DNA of 7,226 nucleotides from assembly GCA_964386705.1 (NCBI GenBank), contig CAYLTY010000328.1, forward strand, positions 1 through 7,226, read 5' to 3'. Within the stretch, counting starts at the first letter, position 1, and the number at the start of each line of letters is the position of its first letter. A program made the translations under genes and the position numbers. Below, in pieces: positions 1 to 6,765 of the stretch. This DNA is from AM-0621 sp964386705. GTDB taxonomy: Bacteria; Planctomycetota; Planctomycetia; Planctomycetales; Planctomycetaceae. Below the pieces are notes generated by a model that was not told the origin of the DNA, did no database searches, and saw nothing but the letters and a program-made list of their open reading frames with translations.

Positions 1-865
1 CAGGTCCGGCTTGTAGCGGCGCAGCGGTGTGTTGTCCGCCATCGCCCAACCACAGGCCCTTGTAAGTGGTGCCCTTGCCCTTCTGGAAGAAGTCATTGAC
101 CCACTGATCGTGATTGGGTTGGATCGTGACGAAGGTGACCGACACTGACGAATGGTCAAACCATTCGGGCCTCACTTGCACGTCAACCCGATAGCCGCCC
201 GTCGGATGAGCCGTGAGTTGTTTGAATATTTTTTCCTGCAGCTTGCCGGCGGCGTTTTTGGCGAAGACCTGGAAGATCACCTGATTCTTCTCCGGGCTGA
301 GCAACCACATCCCGGGCTTGTTGTTGTCGATGGGATTGTCGAACGACACGGTGAAGCGACCTTCGCCGTCGGGGCGTGTGACCGTCATGTTGGTCTTCGA
401 CGGCTGGTCCGGGAAGTGCTTCCGGTCTTCGGGCGACAACTCCCGCAGGGCGATGTCGAGCGTGTGAAGCGTCGGCAAGAGATGCTCGGGAATTTCCATC
501 CAGACCGAGCTGTAAAAATCGCGAATGATCGTCATTCTCCCTACGCGCTCGGGCACCGCGTCGGAGCGAACATCCCAGCCAAGTCGCCAAGTGTGATAGA
601 TCGTCTTCCCTGCGGCATCGAGTCCTTTCAGATCGACGAGAATGCGTCGTTCGGCCTTCGCTTCGCCCAGAAAATCAAACAGGACGTCGATGCGGGCCGC
701 TCGACGGCGGAAATTCTCCACATGGACGGAAAGCACTTTCGCAAACGGAAGCTGAAATGTGTCCGGCACGCGCAGGGCTTGACGCTTCTCTGTGAACTTC
801 AAGTCACCTGCGAAGCGCACCGCCGCATCCTTGGAATCACGCACCACAACGTGAATCTGTTCCGG
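1..865 (-). other. Unrecognised C-terminal region of the giant protein (incomplete)
   Basis: Residues 1705-1992 follow a Pro/Ala/Lys/Glu-rich linker (1671-1704). The stretch is rich in alternating hydrophobic/polar segments typical of beta sandwiches and can be divided loosely into about 1705-1850 and 1860-1960. I recognise no catalytic motif, membrane helix or anchor signal. The frame is still open at the window edge, so total length and the true C-terminus are unknown. Confidence 0.5.
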
Positions 866-3800
866 AAGGACAGCCGCCGCTGGAGGCTCAGGTTCAGCCT
901 TCGGGGCCGGCTTGGCAGTACTATCCGCGGCTTTCGGGAGATCGGACCCCGCTGGCGCCTGAGCCACTCGTGGTCCTCCGAAGCAGACGACTTTTCCATC
1001 GCGGCTTTCGCTGCCGATCACCAGCACACCTTCGCCGATCGCCGGTGACGCAGTGATGGGACTGCCGAGGTTGTACTTGTGGCGTTCCGCCCCCGTCGCG
1101 ACATCCACTTCGTAGAGGTTGCCGTCTTCCGAGCCAACGAAGACGCGCTGACCAGCCACCACGGGGGAACTGTTGACTTTGGCCCCTGTGGCGAACGTCC
1201 AGGCGGGCTTCCCGGTGGCGCGTTCGATGCCGTGGACCTGCTTGTCGCTGCCGCCCAGAATCACCAGCTTGTCCGTCACCGCGGCAGATGAATGGAAGGA
1301 CAACTCACCCTTTCCAATCGCATAGCGCCAGGCAATGTTTTTCGACTTCCAATCGACACACAGAACTTCTCCGCCGTGGTGACCCACATAGACTCGGTCG
1401 TCGATGACCGTGGGCGACGCAATCAGATAAGTTCCCAGTGGAATATCCGTTTTCTCGGTCCCGGTGGCGATCTCGATGACTCGCAGGTGTTCGTCACAGC
1501 CGGCGATGATGGCATGACCATTCACGATGGCAGGTGAGCAATGGACGTTGCCCTTCGTGGCAAACTTCCAGGCCAGTGTCCCGTCGGTCTCGTGCAGACA
1601 ATAGAGGTGCTGATCGTACGAGCCAAACAGCACCCGGCCACCGAACACCGCCGCCGAACTATGAATCTCGGCCTCGGTCTTATACGTCCACAGCGGCTTT
1701 CCCGTGGCTCGGTCAATGGCATGAAAGACTCCTGCCTCATCACCCAGGTAGATCGCATCTGCCGTTACCGTTGGCGACGTCTTGAATCCCGGAGCGAATG
1801 AGTTCTTCTCCACCGCAGACACCGACCGATAGGCCCAAATTCGACCACCCGTCTGTCGATCGAGGCAAACCAGCTCACCCGACAGACACGGCACAAACAC
1901 GTGATTTCCGACAATCGCTGCCGTACCCAGGATCTCATCGCCGAGGTCCGCTTCCCACAGTTTTTCCAGCTTGTCGGGCAGCGGCGATGTTGCGACGCCA
2001 GTCTGACTGAGATCGTGGCGGAACGAAGTCCAACTTGCGGCAGTAGGTAACGCCACCACAGAAGATGGCCCTGGCTGGCCACTGGACTGCCCCGTCGCGG
2101 CCCCCGCCGACGTCACAGTTACGGGCACTTCGACCAAACCGTTCCCGGTCTTGAGTGCATTCGTCAGAGTCTCACTTTGTTCGTCAGTCAACTTCGGTGC
2201 TGTGTGTCTCAGCAACGCGATGAACCTGTCGATCGCCGAGCGTTCGCTGGGGAATCCAAAGTTCTCGCCGTCGGGATCGTCCGATGTGCCGAGCTTTGTG
2301 CCCTGCGCATCGAGAATGGCGACCCACGGAATGCCGCCGTTGTGCGGCCGAAATCGCTGAATCACCTCGGCTCCGTGTTTCCAGCGGTACGAATCGATCT
2401 GAACCGTCACGAAGTGTTCGTCGAAGATCGCGCGTTGCTGGTCGATGAACCGCGACAGTAGGCGGCACGGGTAACAACCAATGCCGGTTTGTTGCAGCAG
2501 AACCCGCTTACCTTCGCGCTGAGCTTTCGCCAAGGCAGCGTTCAGCAAGACTTCCGCGTCGGGTGGCTGAAGCATGTGTTTGGTCAGGAATTCACCCAGT
2601 GATTTCAAATCCAATCGGCCAGCAGAATCGGCCGGAACGCTCGTGCTCGCCACAAGCACTCCGTTCGTATCGAACACGGCCAGCGACGGTGTTTCCGTCA
2701 GCGGTTGCGGCAAGGCAAATTCGCGATGCGCGGTCGCCAGATCTTCGGATGTGGCCACCTGAACCCACAGTTGGGCATAATCGGTCAGCGGCCGGTCGAG
2801 TTGATCCTCGGTGCGAGCGAGTCTTTTCAAAACCGTGAACAAGGCCGTCGTGAGTGGATTGCCGGGATCGACGAACACCACCAGGGGACGCACATAATCG
2901 TGCTGCGCAGTCTCTAATGCCAACCGCCGTCGCTCGGCAAGTGGCACCCCATGTCGGAGCGATAGCGCAATTTGATCGTCGATCGTGTTGGGCAATTCAA
3001 ACGAGTACCGACGAGCATGAGTGAGTGACGGCATCGCCAATTGCAGGGCACGCAATCCGTTTGCCGTGACATGCGGCGATGCAGCTTCCAAATAGCGCAG
3101 ATTTGGCAGCGCCTGGAGTGCAAGCAGACCGGCGTCCGTCATCTGTCCACCGATCGTCAGCTCTTCGATTTGAGAGAATCGCGTCAGGGACTTCAACCCT
3201 GCATCAGTCAAACGCGTCGATGCCAGTGAAAGCTTTCGAAGCGCTGGAAAACCCTGCAAATTCACGACATCCGCGTCCTGAACGATGTTTTCACCATAGA
3301 GGAACGTTGTCAGCTTGGGCATCCGACTGGCATAAGCCAGAGTGCGGGGTGACATCGGGCTGTGGTCGATCTCCAATCGCTCGAGCGATTTCAACTCTCC
3401 CAGCACTGGTAAATCGAGTTCGAACATCGGGTCACTTGGAACGATCAAGCGGCCGAGTTCCAAGTGTTTCAAGTTTCGCAGGTCGCGTAATGCCTGTAAG
3501 GGGGACGCGAAATTGATCTGGCTCGGAGCGTGTCCGTCCTCGGTCTCGAAGAGGTGAACATCACGCAGCGCCAAGTATTCGATGTTCGATTGCTTCGCGA
3601 ATTGCGTGATCCCCGCAGCCGTGATTCGTGGGTTGGTCTCTTCGATGATGAGTTCGCGGAGCAACGGCATTGCGCCGATGTGGCCCAGGCCAACATTCGT
3701 CATATGCTGGCTGCTCAGCCTGAGTCGTTCCAGGCGATTCAACTTGGCGAGTTCGCGGAACCCGTCGTCCGTCACGTTTTCGAATTTACAGAACACACCG

Positions 3801-5977
3801 GCCAGTGTGCGGATCTTCGCCAGTTCCACCACGGCAGCGTCATCGCAGGCAGGTGGTGGCGAAATCCACTTGAGCTGGGGTAGCCCGGCCAAATGCGCGA
3901 GACCTCGGCCCGATATCTTTGTCCATCCCAACGAGAGATTCACCAGTTCCGGCATGTCACGCAGTGCCTGCAATCCGTCATCCGTGATGCTGCAACCATC
4001 CAACGTGAGCGCCTTCAATCCCTTCAACTTGGCCACATGCGGCAGCGCCGCGTCCGTAAAGTGTTTCGATTCGTCAGCTTCTTCCTGCGAATTGAAGTCC
4101 GTCCTGCCGAGCTGCAAATAGAGCAGGAACGGCAGCGATTCAAGTTGCGCCAACCCGGCGTCCGTCACGCCCGTGCCGCTTAAATTCAGACTCTTCAGCA
4201 ACTTCATCCTTGCCAGATATGTCATTCCCGAGTCCGTCACTGCGGTGCCTCGCAGGTTCAACGATTCCAGCAGCGGCAATTCCGAAAGCACCCGCAATGA
4301 CTCGTCGTGGACTCGCGACTCGGCCCGGGAGACCCAATAGCCATCCAGATCGAGATGTCGCAGCTTCGTCAGCGTCGCCAGGTGCCGAATTCCGGCATCG
4401 TTGAGGCGAACGCCTTCGAGCTTCAGTTCCCGCAAGCCGACCAGTCGCCCGACGCGCCGCAGTCCCTCTTCGGAGATCTTCCGATAGCTCAATTTCAGTT
4501 TGCAGAGTCCCTCCGCGGGAATCTGATCCAGCCAGGCAAGGGAATGGTCGGTGTCATCTCGAACGGTCAGCGATACTTCATGTTCCGCTGGAATCCGAAC
4601 ATTGCCGATTGCTGGCGTCGATGCTTTCCAATTCTCGTACCGCTTCTCGGTGCTCCATCCGTCATCCAAAATCGGACGTGTCTCGACTTCACCGATAGAC
4701 CTGTCACTTGGAAAAGTCAAAACCAGCAGTTGTTCGGTCTCGGCTTTCGTCAGCACATCATCCTTGGCCGCGAGTCCCCAGTTTATCGACAGCATTAATG
4801 CCACGCCGATGCAGGCCACACTTAGCAACCCGACGGGCCAGCGTTCGCTCAACCGCAGAAACTCGTGTCGCGAGTCGGCATTGCGGGAATTGAATCCCAC
4901 GATCCTGCGAATCCGCGTGACCAGCGAACCATCGGTGGCCCCCGGTGCCAGCAGCGTGGGACGACCATGGAGTTCCGCAATCGCCAGCAACGCGCGGCCA
5001 TATTCGAGGCGGTTGCCGAGTGCCGCGACCACGAGATCGTCGCAGCAATGCTCGCGCTCGACGCGAATGCGACTGGACAGCCACCACACCGCCGGGTGAT
5101 AGAAGAAGAGTGTCTCGACCAGCGTCTGCAGCAGATTCACCACGAAATCATGACGCCGCACATGCGCGAGTTCATGAGCGAGAATCGCATCCAACTGGGC
5201 GGGAGGGATGTTGGTCAACAGACTCACCGGCAGCAGAATGACCGGCCGCAGGTATCCGACGACGACGGGCACTTGCGCTAATGTCGATTGCAGGATTTGC
5301 ACGGAGTGCCGCAAACCCAGTCGCTTGGCGATGCGCTGCAGGGCCGCCAGGATGTCTGCCGGGACGGGCGATACGCCCACGCGCTGCAGTCGGCGAAGTG
5401 TGTACCATCCCAGCATTGGACGCAGCGAACAAAATACGACACCCAGGCTCCAGACGCCGACGAGCCATGCCAACCACGGTTGCAATGTGGTTTTCAATTG
5501 GTCCGACCAGGAGGGTAGAGGGGTCGGGGCAGTGATGTTTCGAAATTCACCGCCCGACGCAGTCTTCGCTATTAAATCCGTGTCCGGAGAATTTCGAATG
5601 ATCGCGCCCCTGACCGCGGCCTCACGGGATGCTGCTTCATCCCCGGTGAGACGGATGGCATCTGCTTGCGGAACAGTCGCGACATCCGATTCAAGTCCGG
5701 GGGCTGACGACACCCGGCTCGCCAGATCGTTGGAGTGATTCGTCACGTCAATCGGCAACCACACCCAGGTTGCTGCTGGAGCTGCAACGGACACGGCCAG
5801 CGCAATAGTTAATACTGTGTAACGTGTGGCCGCCGAGTTGCGACGTAGCACTCGCACGATCACGGCCGCCAGCATGGCAACCAGAGTGAACTGCCACAGC
5901 GAATGCACCAGCACCCAGCCCAGGCGTTCCACCACGATATCCGATACTGGCCAATTCATCGCCAAGAGGAGATTCAT
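1..5977 (-). CDS. Giant BlaR1-like M56 metallopeptidase fused to LRR, thioredoxin-like and PQQ-like propeller domains (3' end outside window)
   Basis: Reading from ATG at 5977, I translated 1992 consecutive sense codons to the left edge with no stop, so this is one partial gene. An SD-like GGAGGG (5984-5989) lies 6 nt before the ATG, inside the last blaI codons, and the ATG overlaps the blaI stop (ATGA), implying translational coupling. Order of parts: M56 membrane peptidase (residues 1-402), leucine-rich repeats (491-1000), two thioredoxin-like domains (1011-1136 and 1140-1262), a Gly/Ser/Pro/Ala linker (1286-1314), an eight-repeat propeller (1336-1670), a Pro/Ala linker (1671-1704) and an unrecognised region (1705 onward). 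Known BlaR1/MecR1 proteins are about 585-600 residues and end in a penicillin-binding sensor domain after the fourth helix. Here that position is taken by other domains. The likely role is a transmembrane sensor-protease that inactivates the neighbouring BlaI-type repressor. That role is inferred from family and operon context; the ligand is unknown. Confidence 0.93.
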   Translation of the reverse strand, partial: MNLLLAMNWPVSDIVVERLGWVLVHSLWQFTLVAMLAAVIVRVLRRNSAATRYTVLTIALAVSVAAPAATWVWLPIDVTNHSNDLASRVSSAPGLESDVATVPQADAIRLTGDEAASREAAVRGAIIRNSPDTDLIAKTASGGEFRNITAPTPLPSWSDQLKTTLQPWLAWLVGVWSLGVVFCSLRPMLGWYTLRRLQRVGVSPVPADILAALQRIAKRLGLRHSVQILQSTLAQVPVVVGYLRPVILLPVSLLTNIPPAQLDAILAHELAHVRRHDFVVNLLQTLVETLFFYHPAVWWLSSRIRVEREHCCDDLVVAALGNRLEYGRALLAIAELHGRPTLLAPGATDGSLVTRIRRIVGFNSRNADSRHEFLRLSERWPVGLLSVACIGVALMLSINWGLAAKDDVLTKAETEQLLVLTFPSDRSIGEVETRPILDDGWSTEKRYENWKASTPAIGNVRIPAEHEVSLTVRDDTDHSLAWLDQIPAEGLCKLKLSYRKISEEGLRRVGRLVGLRELKLEGVRLNDAGIRHLATLTKLRHLDLDGYWVSRAESRVHDESLRVLSELPLLESLNLRGTAVTDSGMTYLARMKLLKSLNLSGTGVTDAGLAQLESLPFLLYLQLGRTDFNSQEEADESKHFTDAALPHVAKLKGLKALTLDGCSITDDGLQALRDMPELVNLSLGWTKISGRGLAHLAGLPQLKWISPPPACDDAAVVELAKIRTLAGVFCKFENVTDDGFRELAKLNRLERLRLSSQHMTNVGLGHIGAMPLLRELIIEETNPRITAAGITQFAKQSNIEYLALRDVHLFETEDGHAPSQINFASPLQALRDLRNLKHLELGRLIVPSDPMFELDLPVLGELKSLERLEIDHSPMSPRTLAYASRMPKLTTFLYGENIVQDADVVNLQGFPALRKLSLASTRLTDAGLKSLTRFSQIEELTIGGQMTDAGLLALQALPNLRYLEAASPHVTANGLRALQLAMPSLTHARRYSFELPNTIDDQIALSLRHGVPLAERRRLALETAQHDYVRPLVVFVDPGNPLTTALFTVLKRLARTEDQLDRPLTDYAQLWVQVATSEDLATAHREFALPQPLTETPSLAVFDTNGVLVASTSVPADSAGRLDLKSLGEFLTKHMLQPPDAEVLLNAALAKAQREGKRVLLQQTGIGCYPCRLLSRFIDQQRAIFDEHFVTVQIDSYRWKHGAEVIQRFRPHNGGIPWVAILDAQGTKLGTSDDPDGENFGFPSERSAIDRFIALLRHTAPKLTDEQSETLTNALKTGNGLVEVPVTVTSAGAATGQSSGQPGPSSVVALPTAASWTSFRHDLSQTGVATSPLPDKLEKLWEADLGDEILGTAAIVGNHVFVPCLSGELVCLDRQTGGRIWAYRSVSAVEKNSFAPGFKTSPTVTADAIYLGDEAGVFHAIDRATGKPLWTYKTEAEIHSSAAVFGGRVLFGSYDQHLYCLHETDGTLAWKFATKGNVHCSPAIVNGHAIIAGCDEHLRVIEIATGTEKTDIPLGTYLIASPTVIDDRVYVGHHGGEVLCVDWKSKNIAWRYAIGKGELSFHSSAAVTDKLVILGGSDKQVHGIERATGKPAWTFATGAKVNSSPVVAGQRVFVGSEDGNLYEVDVATGAERHKYNLGSPITASPAIGEGVLVIGSESRDGKVVCFGGPRVAQAPAGSDLPKAADSTAKPAPKAEPEPPAAAVLPEQIHVVVRDSKDAAVRFAGDLKFTEKRQALRVPDTFQLPFAKVLSVHVENFRRRAARIDVLFDFLGEAKAERRILVDLKGLDAAGKTIYHTWRLGWDVRSDAVPERVGRMTIIRDFYSSVWMEIPEHLLPTLHTLDIALRELSPEDRKHFPDQPSKTNMTVTRPDGEGRFTVSFDNPIDNNKPGMWLLSPEKNQVIFQVFAKNAAGKLQEKIFKQLTAHPTGGYRVDVQVRPEWFDHSSVSVTFVTIQPNHDQWVNDFFQKGKGTTYKGLWLGDGGQHTAAPLQAGP
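968..1972 (-). other. PQQ-like (BamB-type) beta-propeller domain of the giant protein, eight repeats
   Basis: Residues 1336-1670. Eight repeats of the form SPxVxxxxVhVGxxDGxLhxhDxxTGxxxW begin near 1352, 1401, 1440, 1481, 1521, 1563, 1603 and 1644. The eighth lacks its final ATGxxxW strand, while an unpaired strand EKLWEADLGDE (1338-1348) precedes the first. That arrangement suggests a ring closed by the N-terminal strand. Repeats of this type occur both in PQQ-dependent dehydrogenases and in non-catalytic scaffolds such as BamB. I see no sign of a dehydrogenase active site, so a binding or scaffold role is more likely. Seven cysteines (1364, 1371, 1460, 1480, 1494, 1540, 1665) are scattered through the ring. 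Confidence 0.85.
2192..2947 (-). other. Tandem thioredoxin-like domains of the giant protein; only the second has CxxC
   Basis: The second domain (residues 1140-1262) has KRVLLQQTGIGCYPCRLLS (1157-1175) with the redox pair C1168 and C1171, then GGIPWVAILDAQG (1214-1226), which fits the cis-proline loop (P1217) and following strand of the thioredoxin fold. The first domain (1011-1136) repeats the plan without cysteines: a strand RPLVVFVDPGNP (1030-1041), then TPSLAVFDTNGVLVAS (1096-1111) with a proline at the equivalent place, then a final helix. It therefore looks like a degenerate copy. The second domain resembles Thioredoxin_7/DUF255-type proteins. Redox activity is plausible for it and not for the first. 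The assignment of the first domain rests on fold pattern alone. Confidence 0.75.
2978..4507 (-). other. Leucine-rich repeat domain of the giant protein, about 20 repeats
   Basis: Residues about 491-1000. Repeats of about 24 residues follow the pattern LxxLxLxGxxhTDxGLxxLxxLPx. Clear copies start at L515, L570, L594, L654, L678, L749, L865, L913, I937 and L960, for example LKSLNLSGTGVTDAGLAQL at 594-612. Several repeats carry insertions: after the strand starting at L539 (about 546-558), the one at L618 (about 627-640), the one at I799 (about 806-828) and the one at L836 (about 844-858). Such repeats form curved interaction surfaces. In a BlaR1-like topology this arc would face outward, directly after the last membrane helix and a spacer of about 90 residues (402-490). 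The binding partner cannot be told from the sequence. Confidence 0.88.
4772..5977 (-). other. M56 (BlaR1-type) membrane zinc-peptidase module of the giant protein
   Basis: Residues 1-402. Hydrophobic segments suited to membrane helices lie at about 19-41, 55-74, 167-190 and 381-401, matching the four-helix plan of BlaR1. The zinc-binding HExxH motif is HELAH at residues 268-272 (codons at 5162-5176), followed by VRRHD. The segment FYHPAVWWLSSRIRVEREH (292-310), then CCDD, is the typical second M56 block, and E307 or E309 is the candidate third zinc ligand. All catalytic elements look intact. By BlaR1 topology, the peptidase lies in the cytoplasm between helices 3 and 4, and everything after helix 4 lies outside. 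The loop between helices 2 and 3 (about 75-165) is long, hydrophilic and not recognised. Confidence 0.9.
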
Positions 5978-6360
5978 GATTTGCCCTCCAGCTCGTCGAG
6001 CATCTTGCGGGCTTCTTCAATCTCCGCTTTCGACGCTTTGCCGCTGGCGAGTGCCTGCAGCACGAGGCTCATGGCGGAACCGTCGTAGACTTTCTCGATC
6101 AGTTCGCTGAGAAACTTCTTGCCGGCCCGCTGCCGGGTTAACACGGCGCGGTACAGATGCGGGTTCACTTTCTCGTTGCGCGAGATGAGTCCCTTCTGCA
6201 GCATCACCGAAAGCATTTTCACGGTCGTGGAATAATTCGTCCCCTTAGCCTCGGCGAGTCGCGCGTGAACCTCACGCACCCCGCACGGTTCCAGCTCCCA
6301 GAGGATCCGCAAGATTTCCAACTCGACGGCAGTTGGCTGAGAAGAGCCGAGTTCGCGCAT
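5974..6360 (-). CDS. blaI: BlaI/MecI-family winged-helix transcriptional repressor
   Basis: 128 residues from ATG at 6360, a normal length for this family. Residues about 8-75 form the winged-helix DNA-binding domain: PTAVELEILRILWELEPCG, then VREVHARL, then TNYSTTVKMLSVMLQKGLISR with a recognition-helix pattern, then the wing up to HLYRAV. Residues 76-128 form the helical dimerisation tail, with the family signature YDGSAMSLVLQAL and a charged C-terminal helix. I chose ATG at 6360 because GGAG (6369-6372) sits 8 nt upstream. A GTG at 6390 would add 10 residues but has no ribosome site. Known homologues repress their own operon and are inactivated through a BlaR1/MecR1 M56 protease; the adjacent M56 gene overlaps by ATGA. 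The Asn-Phe bond cleaved in staphylococcal BlaI/MecI is absent. The symbol denotes the family, not proven beta-lactam control. Confidence 0.93.
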   Translation of the reverse strand: MRELGSSQPTAVELEILRILWELEPCGVREVHARLAEAKGTNYSTTVKMLSVMLQKGLISRNEKVNPHLYRAVLTRQRAGKKFLSELIEKVYDGSAMSLVLQALASGKASKAEIEEARKMLDELEGKS

Positions 6361-6396
6361 GCCTTGATCTCCGAATTGACCCTGTGACACATCAGG

Positions 6397-6414
6397 TAGC
6401 GAAAGGCTTCGCTA
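6397..6414. promoter_or_regulatory. Putative BlaI operator, downstream copy (over the predicted start)
   Basis: TAGCGAAAGGCTTCGCTA is a perfect 18-bp inverted repeat whose 16-bp core differs from the upstream copy only in the centre. It would cover about -1 to +17 of the blaI transcript. A repressor bound at both copies would block polymerase binding and clearance. Confidence 0.6.
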
Positions 6415-6469
6415 TCGCCAGTGTAGCGAAACCTTTCGCTGATGCAATCGGAACTGGGAAAAAAATTTT
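6413..6469 (-). promoter_or_regulatory. Candidate sigma70-like promoter of the blaI-M56 operon
   Basis: On the minus strand TTGCAT (6442-6447) and TACACT (6420-6425) are separated by 16 nt, a fair match to -35 and -10 boxes, with a start predicted near 6413. An A/T tract (6459-6469) lies about 46-56 nt upstream of that start, where an UP element would sit. The match is imperfect (TTGCAT keeps the TTG; TACACT matches 4 of 6). Its placement relative to the two inverted repeats and 53 nt before the blaI ATG makes it credible. No transcript data support it. Confidence 0.5.
6425..6440. promoter_or_regulatory. Putative BlaI operator, upstream copy (between -35 and -10)
   Basis: AGCGAAACCTTTCGCT is a perfect 16-bp inverted repeat. 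It fills the spacer of the proposed promoter and touches the -10 box. Its half-site AGCGAAA is shared with the downstream copy, with centres 27 bp apart. Assignment to BlaI is inferred from position and dyad symmetry; the sequence differs from the TACA/TGTA-centred staphylococcal operators. Confidence 0.6.
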
Positions 6470-6516
6470 GAGGTGTCAGGCTTCGGATCGCGGCGCACGC
6501 GGCGTGGCCTTTGATC

Positions 6517-6544
6517 GTTTAACCTGGAGCCACCGGCGACGGTG
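6517..6544 (+). repeat. Left copy of an intergenic inverted repeat pair
   Basis: This copy begins GTTTAACC (6517-6524) and continues with GAGCCA (6527-6532), CGGC (6534-6537) and ACGGTG (6539-6544). The same blocks in the same order occur on the minus strand at 6766-6794, with two mismatches outside the variable 2-3 nt after the first block. It contains its own short dyad CACCG/CGGTG. Confidence 0.6.
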
Positions 6545-6692
6545 TTGTTTGGAGGGCCGATCGATCGGAAAAGGGCACAGTCAGTCGCTGAAAGGCGTGA
6601 AACGGAGATTCCCTCAATGGCATTCCAGAAAGCAGTCTCGGTTGTTCTCTAAGTAGCGTTTCAAGATTATGGGGCGCATGCGGCCTCGCCCA

Positions 6693-6725
6693 AGCAGCCC
6701 GGCTGCTGTGAGCAGCCGGGCTGCT
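6693..6725. repeat. Perfect 15-bp inverted repeat (GC-rich hairpin), each arm itself near-palindromic
   Basis: AGCAGCCCGGCTGCT (6693-6707), then GTG, then AGCAGCCGGGCTGCT (6711-6725). The arms are exact reverse complements with a 3-nt loop. Each arm is also a dyad AGCAGCC-N-GGCTGCT, so cruciform, single-hairpin or two-hairpin folding are all possible. No T-run follows on either strand, and no gene ends here, so it is not a convincing intrinsic terminator. It lies inside the 6517-6794 interval and may be part of a mobile or REP-like repeat. Confidence 0.75.
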
Positions 6726-6765
6726 GCCCCGAGATCACGCAACGTTATTTCGATTCCCTGAGCGC

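Noticed and set aside
152..1048. 298-codon open frame on the plus strand
   Set aside because: It is antisense to the propeller and C-terminal codons of the giant gene, has no recognisable domain, and the minus-strand reading gives clear repeated motifs over the same bases.
1..4771. A penicillin-binding (class D-like) sensor domain after the M56 module
   Set aside because: The whole region reads as LRR, thioredoxin-like, propeller and an unassigned beta-rich part; I found no block resembling the BlaR1 sensor, so beta-lactam sensing is not supported.
3582..5099. Several plus-strand frames of 160-180 codons (3582-4121, 4307-4798, 4551-5099)
   Set aside because: They are shadows of the LRR and M56 coding sequence; their translations are low-complexity Ser/Arg/Pro-rich and show no family resemblance.
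5974..6390. Longer blaI start at GTG 6390
   Set aside because: There is no SD sequence before it and it would place the start only about 20 nt from the predicted transcript end, whereas ATG 6360 has GGAG at 8 nt and gives the usual family length.
6333..6656. 107-codon plus-strand frame over the blaI start and promoter
   Set aside because: It overlaps blaI antisense, crosses both operator dyads and the promoter, and has no recognisable protein features.
6693..6725. Hairpin as an intrinsic terminator
   Set aside because: There is no T-run on either strand, and both neighbouring genes are transcribed away from it.
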